From assembly GCA_035948855.1 (NCBI GenBank), contig DASZIT010000084.1:1-12457 (forward strand): a stretch of DNA of 12,457 nt, read 5' to 3'. The stretch's first letter is position 1. Every line of letters starts with the position of its first letter. A model generated the notes under the pieces. That model made no database searches and was not told where the DNA came from. It was given only the letters and a program-made list of their open reading frames with translations. The DNA is from DASZIT01 sp035948855 (GTDB lineage: Bacteria > Actinomycetota > Acidimicrobiia > Acidimicrobiales > RAAP-2). A program made the position numbers and the translations under genes. Shown one piece after another: positions 1 through 6,970 of the stretch.

Positions 1-1
1 G

Positions 2-307
2 GAGCTCGGGGACCGGGTCATCGGGGTGGTGTCCGGGTACCTGCTGTGGTCGGGGCGGCTGCCCAGCGGGCCGCAGGCGGTGACCGTGCTCGAGCACATC
101 ACCGGCCACGCCATGGGCCCGCCCGGGCGGGAGCTGGTGGCCTTCGCCGGTCAACTCCCGCCGGTCCGGTCGGCGGTGCGGGGGAAGCGCCCGGCCAGCC
201 CGGCCACCGGGTCGAAGACGGCTGCCGGCGCCAAGACCGTCACCGGGTCGAAGACCGCCGCCGGGTCGAAGACCGCCGCCGGGTCGAAGACCGCCACCAA
301 GGACTGA
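2..307 (+). CDS. 3' end of an unrecognised gene with Lys/Ala/Thr repeat tail (partial)
   Basis: The reading frame is open from the left edge (codons from base 2) to a TGA at 305-307; the start lies outside the window. The visible 101 residues begin ELGDRVIGVVSGYLLWSG and continue as an ordinary folded-looking segment with a LEHITGHAMG stretch to about residue 55. A basic, low-complexity tail rich in Lys, Ala, Thr, Ser and Gly follows and ends in KD. The tail is encoded by an 18-bp tandem repeat. The gene sits 4 bp upstream of folB on the same strand, so it is probably the first visible cistron of the folate/pantothenate/NAD operon. I do not recognise the family; the segment does not resemble the C-terminus of FolP or FolE that I would expect here. 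The tail resembles the basic tails of histone H1-like or other nucleic-acid-binding proteins, but that is only a compositional likeness. Confidence 0.6.
   Translation, partial: ELGDRVIGVVSGYLLWSGRLPSGPQAVTVLEHITGHAMGPPGRELVAFAGQLPPVRSAVRGKRPASPATGSKTAAGAKTVTGSKTAAGSKTAAGSKTATKD
209..298 (+). repeat. 18-bp in-frame tandem repeat, five copies
   Basis: Five consecutive 18-bp units run at 209-226, 227-244, 245-262, 263-280 and 281-298. Units 3 and 4 are identical (gggtcgaagaccgccgcc); units 1 and 5 differ by one or two bases and unit 2 is the most divergent. Each unit encodes G-(S/A)-K-T-(A/V)-(A/T). The array is in frame and stops two codons before the stop, so copy-number change would lengthen or shorten the basic tail without breaking the gene. 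Confidence 0.9.
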
Positions 308-311
308 AGCG

Positions 312-689
312 GTGACCCGCCCGGACCGCCCGGACCGGATCGAGCTCCGGGGCCTCCGGGTCCTCGGCGTCCACGGAGTGCTTCCCGAGGAGCGGGTGAA
401 GGCCCAGCCGTTCGAGCTCGACCTCGACCTGGAGGTGGACCTGGCCGCGGCCGGCCGGTCCGATGCCCTCGCCGACACCGTGGACTACGCCGGGGTGGTC
501 GACCGGGCGGGAGCGGTGATCGCCGGCCCGGCCAAGTTCCGGTTGCTGGAGGCGCTGGCCGAGGCCATCGCCGCCACCGCCATGGAGGATGACCGGGTGG
601 TGTCGGTGACGGTGGGGCTGCGCAAGCTCGAGCCGCCGCTGGCCGCCGCCATCGCCACCGTGGGGGTTCGCATCACCCGCGGCCGATGA
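312..689 (+). CDS. folB: Dihydroneopterin aldolase
   Basis: FolB converts 7,8-dihydroneopterin to 6-hydroxymethyl-7,8-dihydropterin and glycolaldehyde in cytoplasmic folate synthesis. The 125-aa product has the usual family length and pattern: GVHGVLPEERVKAQPFELDLDLEVDL near residues 19-44 in two parts (LGVHGVLPEER, then the alternating acidic strand), DTVDYAGV with Tyr59, the FRLLEALAEAIA helix, and the C-terminal VGLRKLEPPL with Lys105, which matches the conserved catalytic lysine. Glu26/Glu27 sit where the family has its substrate-binding glutamate. The start is GTG at 312, with aagga (299-303) as a plausible ribosome site inside the end of the preceding gene. Its stop overlaps the folK start by four bases (ATGA, 686-689), so the two consecutive enzymes of the pathway are probably translationally coupled. 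Confidence 0.93.
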   Translation: MTRPDRPDRIELRGLRVLGVHGVLPEERVKAQPFELDLDLEVDLAAAGRSDALADTVDYAGVVDRAGAVIAGPAKFRLLEALAEAIAATAMEDDRVVSVTVGLRKLEPPLAAAIATVGVRITRGR

Positions 690-1186
690 CCTCGCCGCTA
701 TCCGAGTCGCCGACGGTGCGGGCGTTCCTCGGGCTCGGCTCCAACCTCGGGGACCGGTGGGGCCACCTCCGCCGGGCGGTCGACCAGCTGCGGGCCGGGA
801 GCGCGGTGCCGGTCACCGCGGTGTCCCCGGTCTATGAGACCGAGCCGATGGGGGGGCCTGAGGAGCAGGGCCCGTACCTCAACCTGGTGGTGGAGCTGGC
901 GGTGGCGCCTACCGTCGACCCCTACCGGATCCTGGAGGAGTGCCGGAGGCTGGAGGCGGCCGCCGGACGGGTGCGCACGGTTCGGTGGGGACCCCGCACC
1001 CTGGACGCCGACGTGATCTGGATCGACGGCATCGCCCTCGCCGACCCCGAGCTCACCATTCCCCATCCCCGCTGGCGGGAGCGCAGGTTCGTGCTGGTGC
1101 CGCTGGCCGACCTGGCCCCTGACCTGGTCGATCAGGCGGCCATCGAAATGGCTGGTGGTGAGGTCATCCAGGTGGGTACACTATGA
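686..1186 (+). CDS. folK: 6-hydroxymethyl-7,8-dihydropterin pyrophosphokinase (HPPK)
   Basis: FolK transfers pyrophosphate from ATP to 6-hydroxymethyl-7,8-dihydropterin, the FolB product, giving the substrate of dihydropteroate synthase. The 166-aa protein shows the family signatures in order: FLGLGSNLGDR (about 14-24), SPVYETEPMGG (about 47-57), the PYLNLVVEL strand, and WGPRTLDADVIWIDG, where Asp107 and Asp109 match the two Mg-binding aspartates. PHPRWRERRFVLVPLADLAP follows. The start ATG overlaps the folB stop (ATGA). Downstream the next likely start is 67 bp away, the widest gap in the operon. folP is not in the window. Confidence 0.95.
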   Translation: MTSPLSESPTVRAFLGLGSNLGDRWGHLRRAVDQLRAGSAVPVTAVSPVYETEPMGGPEEQGPYLNLVVELAVAPTVDPYRILEECRRLEAAAGRVRTVRWGPRTLDADVIWIDGIALADPELTIPHPRWRERRFVLVPLADLAPDLVDQAAIEMAGGEVIQVGTL

Positions 1187-1242
1187 CCGTCTTCTCATTG
1201 ATTCTCTGACTCGAACGGCACCCACTGGGGCCGGAACGTTGC

Positions 1243-1249
1243 AAAGGGG
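1243..1249 (+). promoter_or_regulatory. Ribosome binding site that sets the DUF2520 start
   Basis: The purine run aaagggg lies 4 bases before GTG 1254. It supports starting the next gene there. An in-frame start at 1155 would overlap folK by 32 bases and put about 33 unrelated residues in front of the Rossmann fold. Confidence 0.6.
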
Positions 1250-1253
1250 TTTC

Positions 1254-2048
1254 GTGACCAGAATCCGTGTGATCGGCCCGGGTAGGGCCGGACGTTCATT
1301 GATGGCGGCGCTCCGCGCCGCCGGGGGCTACTCCGTGCTCGATGCCTACGGGCGCGGCGATTCGTTGGTCGACGCCGCCACCGGTGTCGACGTGCTGGTG
1401 ATCGCCACCCCGGACGCGGCGGTGGCCGAGGTCGCCGCCCAGGTGTCCCCCAACCCGGATGCGGTGGTGATCCACCTGTCGGGGTCGCTGGGCCTCGACG
1501 GGCTGGCCCCCCATCCCCGCCGGGCCTCCCTCCATCCGCTGGTGCCGCTGCCCAACCCCGAGGTCGGGGCCGCCCGCCTGCGGTCGGGGGTGACCTTCGC
1601 GGTGGCCGGTGACCGGGCTGCTCGGGCCCTGGCCGAGGCCCTCGGAGGTCAGGTCGTCGAGGTGGCCGACGAGCTCCGGGCCAACTACCACACCGCCGCC
1701 ACCGTGGCCGCCAACCACCTGGTGGCCCTGCTCGGCCAGGTGGAGCGGATCGCCGCCACCGCCGGGCTCCCTCTCAGTGCCTTTGCCGGTCTCATCCGGG
1801 CGGCGGCCGAGGACGGGCTGGCCCTCGGGCCGGGGCCGGCTCTCACCGGTCCGGCGATGCGGGGGGACTGGGCCACCCTGGACCGCCACCGCTCGGTGCT
1901 CGGATCGATGCCCGGAGGCCGCACCGAACTGGCCGCCTACGACGCCATGGTCGGTCTGGCCCGCCGGCTGTCGATGGACACGCCGAACCTCGAGGCGGAG
2001 GCTGACTCGCCGGCCGACGCGCCGGCCGCGGCGGAGCAGGTGGCATGA
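1254..2048 (+). CDS. Rossmann-like / DUF2520 protein, candidate ketopantoate reductase (PanG-like)
   Basis: The 264-aa protein starts VTRIRVIGPGRAGRSL, a dinucleotide-binding GxGxxG loop at residues 8-13. Next come VLVIATPDAAV, HLSGSLGLDGL, and SLHPLVPLP with His94. The all-helical second half contains ANYHTAATVAANHL with His146 and GPALTGPAMRGDW. These are the hallmarks of the Rossmann-like plus DUF2520 family, whose fold resembles 6-phosphogluconate or ketopantoate dehydrogenases. A DUF2520-type protein sits just upstream of panC in mycobacteria too. From memory, PanG, an alternative ketopantoate reductase described in Francisella, belongs to or near this family. Ketopantoate reduction would supply the pantoate that PanC condenses, and no panE is in the window, so that role fits; it is inference. 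The start is GTG 1254 (aaagggg just upstream), and the stop overlaps panC by ATGA. The tail after about residue 245 is Ala/Glu-rich. Confidence 0.85.
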   Translation: MTRIRVIGPGRAGRSLMAALRAAGGYSVLDAYGRGDSLVDAATGVDVLVIATPDAAVAEVAAQVSPNPDAVVIHLSGSLGLDGLAPHPRRASLHPLVPLPNPEVGAARLRSGVTFAVAGDRAARALAEALGGQVVEVADELRANYHTAATVAANHLVALLGQVERIAATAGLPLSAFAGLIRAAAEDGLALGPGPALTGPAMRGDWATLDRHRSVLGSMPGGRTELAAYDAMVGLARRLSMDTPNLEAEADSPADAPAAAEQVA

Positions 2049-3046
2049 CCTCCACCCTGATGCCCGATCTGATGAACCCGCTGCACACCGTCCGGTACCG
2101 CCCGCCGTCTCTGGTCGACGTGCGGATCATCGAGACCATCGCCGAGTGTGCGACCGCGCTCGACACCGCCCGGGCGGCCGGCCGCAGCGTCGGCCTGGTG
2201 CCGACCATGGGCGCTCTGCATGCCGGGCACCGCTCGCTAGTCGAGCGGGCCGCCGCCGAGTGCGACCTGGTGGTGGTCACCGTCTTCGTGAACCCGCTCC
2301 AGTTCGGGGATCCCGACGACATCGCCCGCTACCCGCGGACCCTCGACGCCGATGTGGAGCTGGCCGGCATCGCCGGCGCCGACATCGTCTTCGCCCCGCC
2401 GGTGAAAGAGATGTATCCCGGGTTCCCCGTTCCGGTCGCCACCACCGTGTCGGTCGCCGGGCTCGGCGACCAGTGGGAGGGCGCCTCCCGCCCCGGTCAC
2501 TTCGACGGGGTGAGCACCGTGGTGGCCAAGTTGTTCGCCATGGCCGGCCGGTGCCGGGCCTACTTCGGCGAGAAGGACTTCCAGCAATTGGCAGTAGTCC
2601 GCCGGATGGCCAGAGACATGTCCCTGCCGGTCGAGGTGGTCGGGTGCCCGACGGTGCGGGACGACGACGGCCTGGCCCTGTCCAGCCGGAACGTCCGGCT
2701 GTCCCCCGATCAACGCCGGGCGGCCCTCGCCCTCTCCCGTGCCCTCCGGGTCGGCGCGGCCCGGGTAGCCGAGGGCGTGGCCAACGCCACCGAGATCGAA
2801 GCGGTCATGGCCGAGACGGTGGCCACCGAGCCGACCGTCGAACTCGACTACGCCGCGGTGGTGGGGGCCGAGGATCTGCGCCAGGCCACCTCGATCCGGC
2901 CGGATGGGTCCATCCGGCTCATCATGGCCGCCACCGTCGGCGGGGTCCGCCTCATCGACAACCTCGACCCGTTCGCCTTCACCGGCCATGACGCCGGCGA
3001 ACTTTCACTCATGAGCTCTGCGTCTCACCCGAAAGGAAACCACTGA
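2045..3046 (+). CDS. panC: Pantothenate synthetase (pantoate-beta-alanine ligase)
   Basis: PanC joins pantoate and beta-alanine using ATP through a pantoyl-adenylate. The 333-aa product has the nucleotidyltransferase HIGH-type motif PTMGALHAGH (53-62), VTVFVNPLQFG, GHFDGVSTVV, YFGEKDFQQL (173-182) and LSSRN (to 216). ATG 2045 overlaps the upstream stop (ATGA), with ggag at 2033-2036 as ribosome site. The protein is longer than usual: the segment IIETIAE around residues 28-34 aligns with the very N-terminus of the E. coli enzyme, so about 25 residues are extra in front. The last 25-30 residues after LIDNLDPF are also beyond the usual end. A GTG at 2120 would give a standard N-terminus but has no visible ribosome site. 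The beta-alanine comes from PanD, encoded 2 bp downstream. Confidence 0.95.
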   Translation: MTSTLMPDLMNPLHTVRYRPPSLVDVRIIETIAECATALDTARAAGRSVGLVPTMGALHAGHRSLVERAAAECDLVVVTVFVNPLQFGDPDDIARYPRTLDADVELAGIAGADIVFAPPVKEMYPGFPVPVATTVSVAGLGDQWEGASRPGHFDGVSTVVAKLFAMAGRCRAYFGEKDFQQLAVVRRMARDMSLPVEVVGCPTVRDDDGLALSSRNVRLSPDQRRAALALSRALRVGAARVAEGVANATEIEAVMAETVATEPTVELDYAAVVGAEDLRQATSIRPDGSIRLIMAATVGGVRLIDNLDPFAFTGHDAGELSLMSSASHPKGNH

Positions 3047-3048
3047 AC

Positions 3049-3441
3049 ATGCGCCGCCGGATGATGAAGTCGAAGATCCACCGGGCGACGGTGACCGATG
3101 CCGATCTCAACTATGTGGGTTCGATCAGTCTCGACCCCGAGTTGATGCAACTGGCCAACATCCTCGAGTGGGAGCAGGTCACCGTGGTCGACATCGACAA
3201 CGGAGCCCGCTTCGAGACCTACGCCATCCTCGGGGGCCCGGGCCAGGTGTGCCTCAACGGCGCCGCCGCCCGTCTCGTCCACCGGGGCGACAAGGTGATC
3301 GTCATCACCTACGCCGACTACGAGAACGACGAGCTGGAGAACTTCGCTCCCGCCATCGTGCATGTGGACCGGGCCAATCGGGTGATCGACGAAGTGTCGG
3401 CCCGACTCGACGCCGAATTCGAGAATCTCACCGACGCGTGA
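3049..3441 (+). CDS. panD: Aspartate 1-decarboxylase proenzyme
   Basis: PanD makes beta-alanine from L-aspartate with a pyruvoyl group formed by self-cleavage. The 130-aa sequence aligns without a gap to the E. coli N-terminus. The cleavage bond is Gly24-Ser25 in NYVGSISLD (Ser25 codon at 3121-3123). Lys9, Arg54, Thr57 and Tyr58 are at the same numbers as the E. coli active-site residues, and the LNGAAA motif (Asn70) follows. ATG 3049 was chosen because it reproduces this numbering; the ribosome site is aaaggaaa (about 3032-3039) at the end of panC. Two bases separate it from panC, and its stop overlaps the nadB GTG (GTGA, 3438-3441). PanD draws on aspartate, as does the next enzyme NadB. Confidence 0.96.
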   Translation: MRRRMMKSKIHRATVTDADLNYVGSISLDPELMQLANILEWEQVTVVDIDNGARFETYAILGGPGQVCLNGAAARLVHRGDKVIVITYADYENDELENFAPAIVHVDRANRVIDEVSARLDAEFENLTDA

Positions 3442-5174
3442 CCCGGTCGCCCGCCATGCCGACGGGCTCGCCGAAACGGACGGACGGGCCGGGACTTCCC
3501 GGTGATCTCGACGTCCTGGTTCTCGGCAGTGGGGTGGCCGGGCTGTCCGCCGCCGTCCGGCTGGCTTCGTCTCCTTCGGTCCCCGCCTCGCCGGCTTCGG
3601 CCGGCAGTGGGCTGCGGGTGGGGGTGCTGACCAAGGCCGAGTTGTGGCGATCGGCCACCCGTTGGGCCCAGGGCGGGGTGGCCGCGGTGCTGGGGGGCGA
3701 CGAGGACTCCACCGACCTTCATCTGGCCGACACCCTGGCGGCCGGAGCCGGGCTGTGCGACGCCGACGCGGTCCGGGTCCTGGTCGACGAGGGCCCGTTC
3801 CGGGTCCACGAATTGATCGCCATGGGCGCGGAGTTCGACCGGCAGCCCGGCGGCGCGCTCGAGCTGGCCCGGGAAGGCGGCCACTCCACCGCCCGGGTGG
3901 TCCATGCCGGCGGGGCCGCCACCGGCGCCGAGGTGGAGCGGGCCCTGGTCGATGCCACCCGCCGGACGGCGGCCGCCGTCCTCGAGGAGTGGTTCGCCCT
4001 CGACCTGCTGGTGGAGGACGGGCGATGCTGCGGGGTCCGGGCCCTCGACGCCTTGGGAAGGGTGGTCGACGTCCGGGCCCGGCACACGGTGCTGGCCACC
4101 GGGGGAGCCGGCCAGCTGTTCTCGGTGACCACCAATCCGGCCGAGGCCACCGCCGACGGACTCGCCATGGCCCTCCGGGCCGGGGTCCCGTGCGCCGACG
4201 TCGAGTTCATGCAGTTCCATCCCACCGCCCTCCATCACCCGGCCATGCCCCGGCCGCTCCTCTCCGAGGCGCTTCGCGGCCACGGAGCGCTAATCCGCGA
4301 CGCCCACGGCGACCGGTTCGTCGACGAGCTCGCCCCCCGGGACGTGGTGAGCCGGGCGATGGCGGCCAAGATCAGTGCCCAGGGGGTGGATCACCTCTGG
4401 CTCGACGCCACCGGCCTCGACTCCTTCGCCTTCCGCTTCCCGACCATCAACGCCTCCCTCGAGGCCATCGGCCTCGACCCGCACGTCGACTGGCTCCCGA
4501 TCGCGCCGGCCGCCCACCACCTCTCCGGTGGGGTGGTCACCGACCTGTCGGGGGCGACCGCGCTGCCCGGACTCTGGGCGGCGGGGGAAGTGGCGTGCAC
4601 CGGGGTGCACGGAGCCAACCGCCTGGCCTCCAACTCGCTGCTCGAGGGCATGGTGTTCGGCGCCCGGTTGGCCGAAGCCATTGAGGCCGGTGCCGACGGA
4701 CCGTCGCCCACCGGAGCCATGCGGGCGGTGCTCCACGGCGGTGGCGAGGAAGCCGCCGGCCTCGGCCGGGTCGCCGGGGATGCCAGCGGTGCTGCCGGTC
4801 CCGGTCAGCCCGACGATGTCGGCGAGGCGGTGGACGACATCGATGTGGAGAAGACGGTCGACCGCTTGCAGCGAGCCATGTTCGACGGCGCCGGCGTGGT
4901 CCGGGATGCCGAGTCTCTCGACCGGGCCGCCGACGTCATCGAGTCGGTGGCCGCCACCGTCGGCCCCAGGACGCCGTCCGACCGCGCCCACGGAGAGTTG
5001 GCCAACCTGGTCACCGCGGCCGAGGCGCTCCTCCAGTCGGCCACCGTGCGGACCGAGTCGCGCGGCGCCCACGCCCGAGCAGACTTTCCCGAGGCTTCCG
5101 ACCGGTGGCGCCGGCGGATCCTGCACACCGATGGCCAGGTCATCGTCTCCGGCCAGGCGGTCGAGTCACCGTGA
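3438..5174 (+). CDS. nadB: L-aspartate oxidase
   Basis: NadB is an FAD enzyme of the succinate-dehydrogenase flavoprotein family that oxidises L-aspartate to iminoaspartate for quinolinate synthesis. The 578-aa protein has the FAD loop GSGVAG (30-35), WAQGG (76-80), EGGHSTARVVHAGG, MQFHPT with His261, SEALRG with Glu277, ELAPRD with Arg301, AHHLSGGV with His360 and GANRLASNSLLEG with Arg395. These match the catalytic and substrate residues of E. coli NadB (His244, Glu260, Arg290, His351, Arg386, from memory). A helical C-terminal domain follows. Oddities are a Pro/Ser/Ala insert at 44-58, HAGGAATG where the family usually has Asp (Ala160), His282 in place of the usual Glu in RGEGA, and a shortened loop between RFV and ELAPRD. 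GTG 3438 overlaps the panD stop; ATG 3456 is an alternative start. Confidence 0.94.
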   Translation: MTRSPAMPTGSPKRTDGPGLPGDLDVLVLGSGVAGLSAAVRLASSPSVPASPASAGSGLRVGVLTKAELWRSATRWAQGGVAAVLGGDEDSTDLHLADTLAAGAGLCDADAVRVLVDEGPFRVHELIAMGAEFDRQPGGALELAREGGHSTARVVHAGGAATGAEVERALVDATRRTAAAVLEEWFALDLLVEDGRCCGVRALDALGRVVDVRARHTVLATGGAGQLFSVTTNPAEATADGLAMALRAGVPCADVEFMQFHPTALHHPAMPRPLLSEALRGHGALIRDAHGDRFVDELAPRDVVSRAMAAKISAQGVDHLWLDATGLDSFAFRFPTINASLEAIGLDPHVDWLPIAPAAHHLSGGVVTDLSGATALPGLWAAGEVACTGVHGANRLASNSLLEGMVFGARLAEAIEAGADGPSPTGAMRAVLHGGGEEAAGLGRVAGDASGAAGPGQPDDVGEAVDDIDVEKTVDRLQRAMFDGAGVVRDAESLDRAADVIESVAATVGPRTPSDRAHGELANLVTAAEALLQSATVRTESRGAHARADFPEASDRWRRRILHTDGQVIVSGQAVESP

Positions 5175-6082
5175 CGGCGGACGGCCCGGGAGCCGGCGCC
5201 ATGGATGCATCCCTCTTCGATCCCCCGCACGCCGCGGTGGCCGACGCGGTGCGCATCGCGTTGGCCGAGGACCTGCTCCCGTTGGGGGACCTGACCGCGG
5301 CGTTGGTGCCGGCTTCGGTGATCCGGTCGGTGGCGGTGGTGAGCCGGGCCGCCGGCGTGGTGGCCGGCCGGGCGTGCGCGGTCGAGACCCTGGCCCAGGT
5401 CGACCCGTCGGTGGACGTCGTCTGGCGGTTGGCCGACGGATCGGCGGTGACCCCGGGCTCGGTGGTGGCCGTCCTCACCGGTCCCCTGCGGTCGATCCTC
5501 ACCGCCGAACGGACGGCGCTCAACTTCCTGGGCCACCTCTCGGGGGTCGCCACCCTGACCCGCGCCTTCGTCGACGTGGTGGCGGCCGCCAATCCGACCA
5601 CCCGGGTGCTCGACACCCGCAAGACCACCCCGGGACTCCGCTCGCTGGAGAAGGCGGCGGTGCGGGCCGGGGGCGGGACCAACCATCGCGGCAGCCTGTC
5701 GGACGCCGTCCTGGTGAAGGACAACCACCTGGGCGGGGTGACCATCACCGAGGCGGTGGGTCAGGCCCAGCGGCTGTGGCCGGGGCGGATGGTGGAGGTC
5801 GAATGCGACCGGGACGAACAGGTGGTCGAGGCGCTGGCCGCCGGCGCCACCGTGGTCATGCTCGACAATATGACTTCTGACCAGGTAAAAGCCTGTGTGG
5901 GCCTGGTCCAGGACAGCGGGACGGCCACCCTGGTGGAGGTGTCGGGCGGGGTCGATCTCGACTCCGCCCCGGGGTACGCGGCCGCCGGCGCCGACCTCAT
6001 CTCGGTGGGCGCGCTGACCCATTCCGCCCGGGTGCTCGACCTGGGACTCGATCTGATGCCGGACCTCGGCGGGGGAGACTGA
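5171..6082 (+). CDS. nadC: Nicotinate-nucleotide pyrophosphorylase (quinolinate phosphoribosyltransferase)
   Basis: NadC converts quinolinate and PRPP to nicotinate mononucleotide with loss of CO2, the third step of de novo NAD synthesis. The 303-aa product has the family motifs in order: EDLLPLGDLT, ERTALNFLGHLSGVATLT, DTRKTTPGLRSLEKAAV (Arg150, Lys151, Lys161), GGGTNHR (His172, Arg173), LSDAVLVKDNHL (Lys183), VEVECD, VVMLDNM (Asp232), VEVSGGV and ISVGALTHS. The basic residues are those that bind quinolinate and the PRPP phosphates. GTG 5171 overlaps the nadB stop (GTGA, 5171-5174), in keeping with the other junctions; ATG 5201 would give 293 aa and is possible. The quinolinate synthase gene nadA, which acts between NadB and NadC, is not in the window. 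Confidence 0.95.
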   Translation: MTADGPGAGAMDASLFDPPHAAVADAVRIALAEDLLPLGDLTAALVPASVIRSVAVVSRAAGVVAGRACAVETLAQVDPSVDVVWRLADGSAVTPGSVVAVLTGPLRSILTAERTALNFLGHLSGVATLTRAFVDVVAAANPTTRVLDTRKTTPGLRSLEKAAVRAGGGTNHRGSLSDAVLVKDNHLGGVTITEAVGQAQRLWPGRMVEVECDRDEQVVEALAAGATVVMLDNMTSDQVKACVGLVQDSGTATLVEVSGGVDLDSAPGYAAAGADLISVGALTHSARVLDLGLDLMPDLGGGD

Positions 6083-6084
6083 TC

Positions 6085-6924
6085 ATGCTGCTGGCCATCG
6101 ACGTGGGGAACACCGAGACGGTGGTCGGGCTGTTTGCCGACGACATCGGGGCGCCGCTGGAGGAGACCGGCCTGCGCGACGGCCATGAGCCGACCGGGCT
6201 GGCCCACCATTGGCGTCTCTCCACCGTGGCCGAGCGGACGGCCGACGAACACGCGCTGTTGCTCACCCAGATCCTCAACCTCGACGGCCTCAACATCGAG
6301 GAGGCGGTCACCGGCATCGCGGTGACCTCATCGGTGCCGCTGGTCACCGCTGCCCTCCGGCAGATGGTCCAGCGGTGGTTCGACGTCCCGTCGGTGGTGC
6401 TCGAGCCGGGAGTCAAGAGCGGGATGCCCATCCTCTACGACAACCCGAAGGAAGTCGGAGCCGACCGGATCGCCAACGGGGTCGGGGCCTACGACCTGTT
6501 CGGCGGGCCCTGCGTGGTCGTCGACCTGGGTACCGCCACTACCTTCGACGCCATCTCCCCGGCCGGCGAGTACCTGGGCGGGGCCATCACCCCCGGCGTG
6601 CAGGTCAGCCTCGACGCCCTGTTCGCCCATGCCGCCGCCCTCCGGCGGGTCGAGCTGGTGGAGCCCCGCAGCGTGATCGGCAAGTCGACGGTGGAGTCGA
6701 TCCAATCCGGCGCCCTCTTCGGCTTCGCCGCCCAGGTGGACGGGCTCTGCCGGCGGTTCGCCGGGGTGCTCGGTGAGTGCACGGTGGTGGCGACCGGGGG
6801 GCTGGCCGAGCTCATCGCCCCCTACTCCGAGGAGATCGAATACCTCGAACCCTGGCTCACCCTCCACGGGCTGCGGATCATCTTCGAGCGCAATGCCAAC
6901 GGGAATCAGGCCCGGCACGCCTGA
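6085..6924 (+). CDS. coaX: Type III pantothenate kinase
   Basis: CoaX phosphorylates pantothenate, the first committed step from vitamin B5 to CoA. The 279-aa protein has the ASKHA-type phosphate loop DVGNTETVVGLF (6-17), PKEVGADRIANGVGAY with Asp127 at the usual catalytic aspartate position, VVDLGTATTFD (Asp150 region), GGAITPGV, GKSTVESIQSGALFG and VVATGGLAE. ATG 6085 is 2 bp after the nadC stop, with ggggga about 6 bases upstream. It is the last gene of the tightly packed operon; a hairpin and a 59-bp gap follow. A product of panC and panD (pantothenate) is its substrate. Confidence 0.95.
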   Translation: MLLAIDVGNTETVVGLFADDIGAPLEETGLRDGHEPTGLAHHWRLSTVAERTADEHALLLTQILNLDGLNIEEAVTGIAVTSSVPLVTAALRQMVQRWFDVPSVVLEPGVKSGMPILYDNPKEVGADRIANGVGAYDLFGGPCVVVDLGTATTFDAISPAGEYLGGAITPGVQVSLDALFAHAAALRRVELVEPRSVIGKSTVESIQSGALFGFAAQVDGLCRRFAGVLGECTVVATGGLAELIAPYSEEIEYLEPWLTLHGLRIIFERNANGNQARHA

Positions 6925-6955
6925 GCCTTCGGGCGCGACCCTCGGCCGAGAAGGC
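6925..6955 (+). terminator. Weak hairpin just after coaX
   Basis: gccttc (6925-6930) pairs with gaaggc (6950-6955). An inner ggg (6931-6933) can pair with ccc (6939-6941). There is no T-run, so it may be a weak terminator or a chance structure between coaX and the next small gene. Confidence 0.25.
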
Positions 6956-6970
6956 CGGAAGCCGGTCGGA

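Noticed and set aside
209..298. CRISPR-like array
   Set aside because: The 18-bp units are directly adjacent, have no spacers and stay in frame inside a gene; it is a coding tandem repeat.
1155..1253. Upstream in-frame extension of the DUF2520 gene overlapping folK
   Set aside because: The added residues have no family likeness, the overlap with folK would be 32 bases unlike the 4-base overlaps elsewhere, and aaagggg sits right before GTG 1254.
1609..2991. Long plus-strand open frame across the DUF2520 and panC genes
   Set aside because: Its translation is Arg/Pro-rich and motif-free, as expected for an off-frame reading of GC-rich genes; the real frames carry clear family motifs.
4375..5880. 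Long plus-strand open frame across nadB and nadC
   Set aside because: It lies over genuine nadB and nadC in another frame and has the biased Arg/Gly/Pro/Ser content of a shadow frame.
4805..6022. Long minus-strand open frame opposite nadB and nadC
   Set aside because: It is rich in His/Gly/Arg/Pro, has no recognisable domain and is fully covered by well-supported genes on the other strand.
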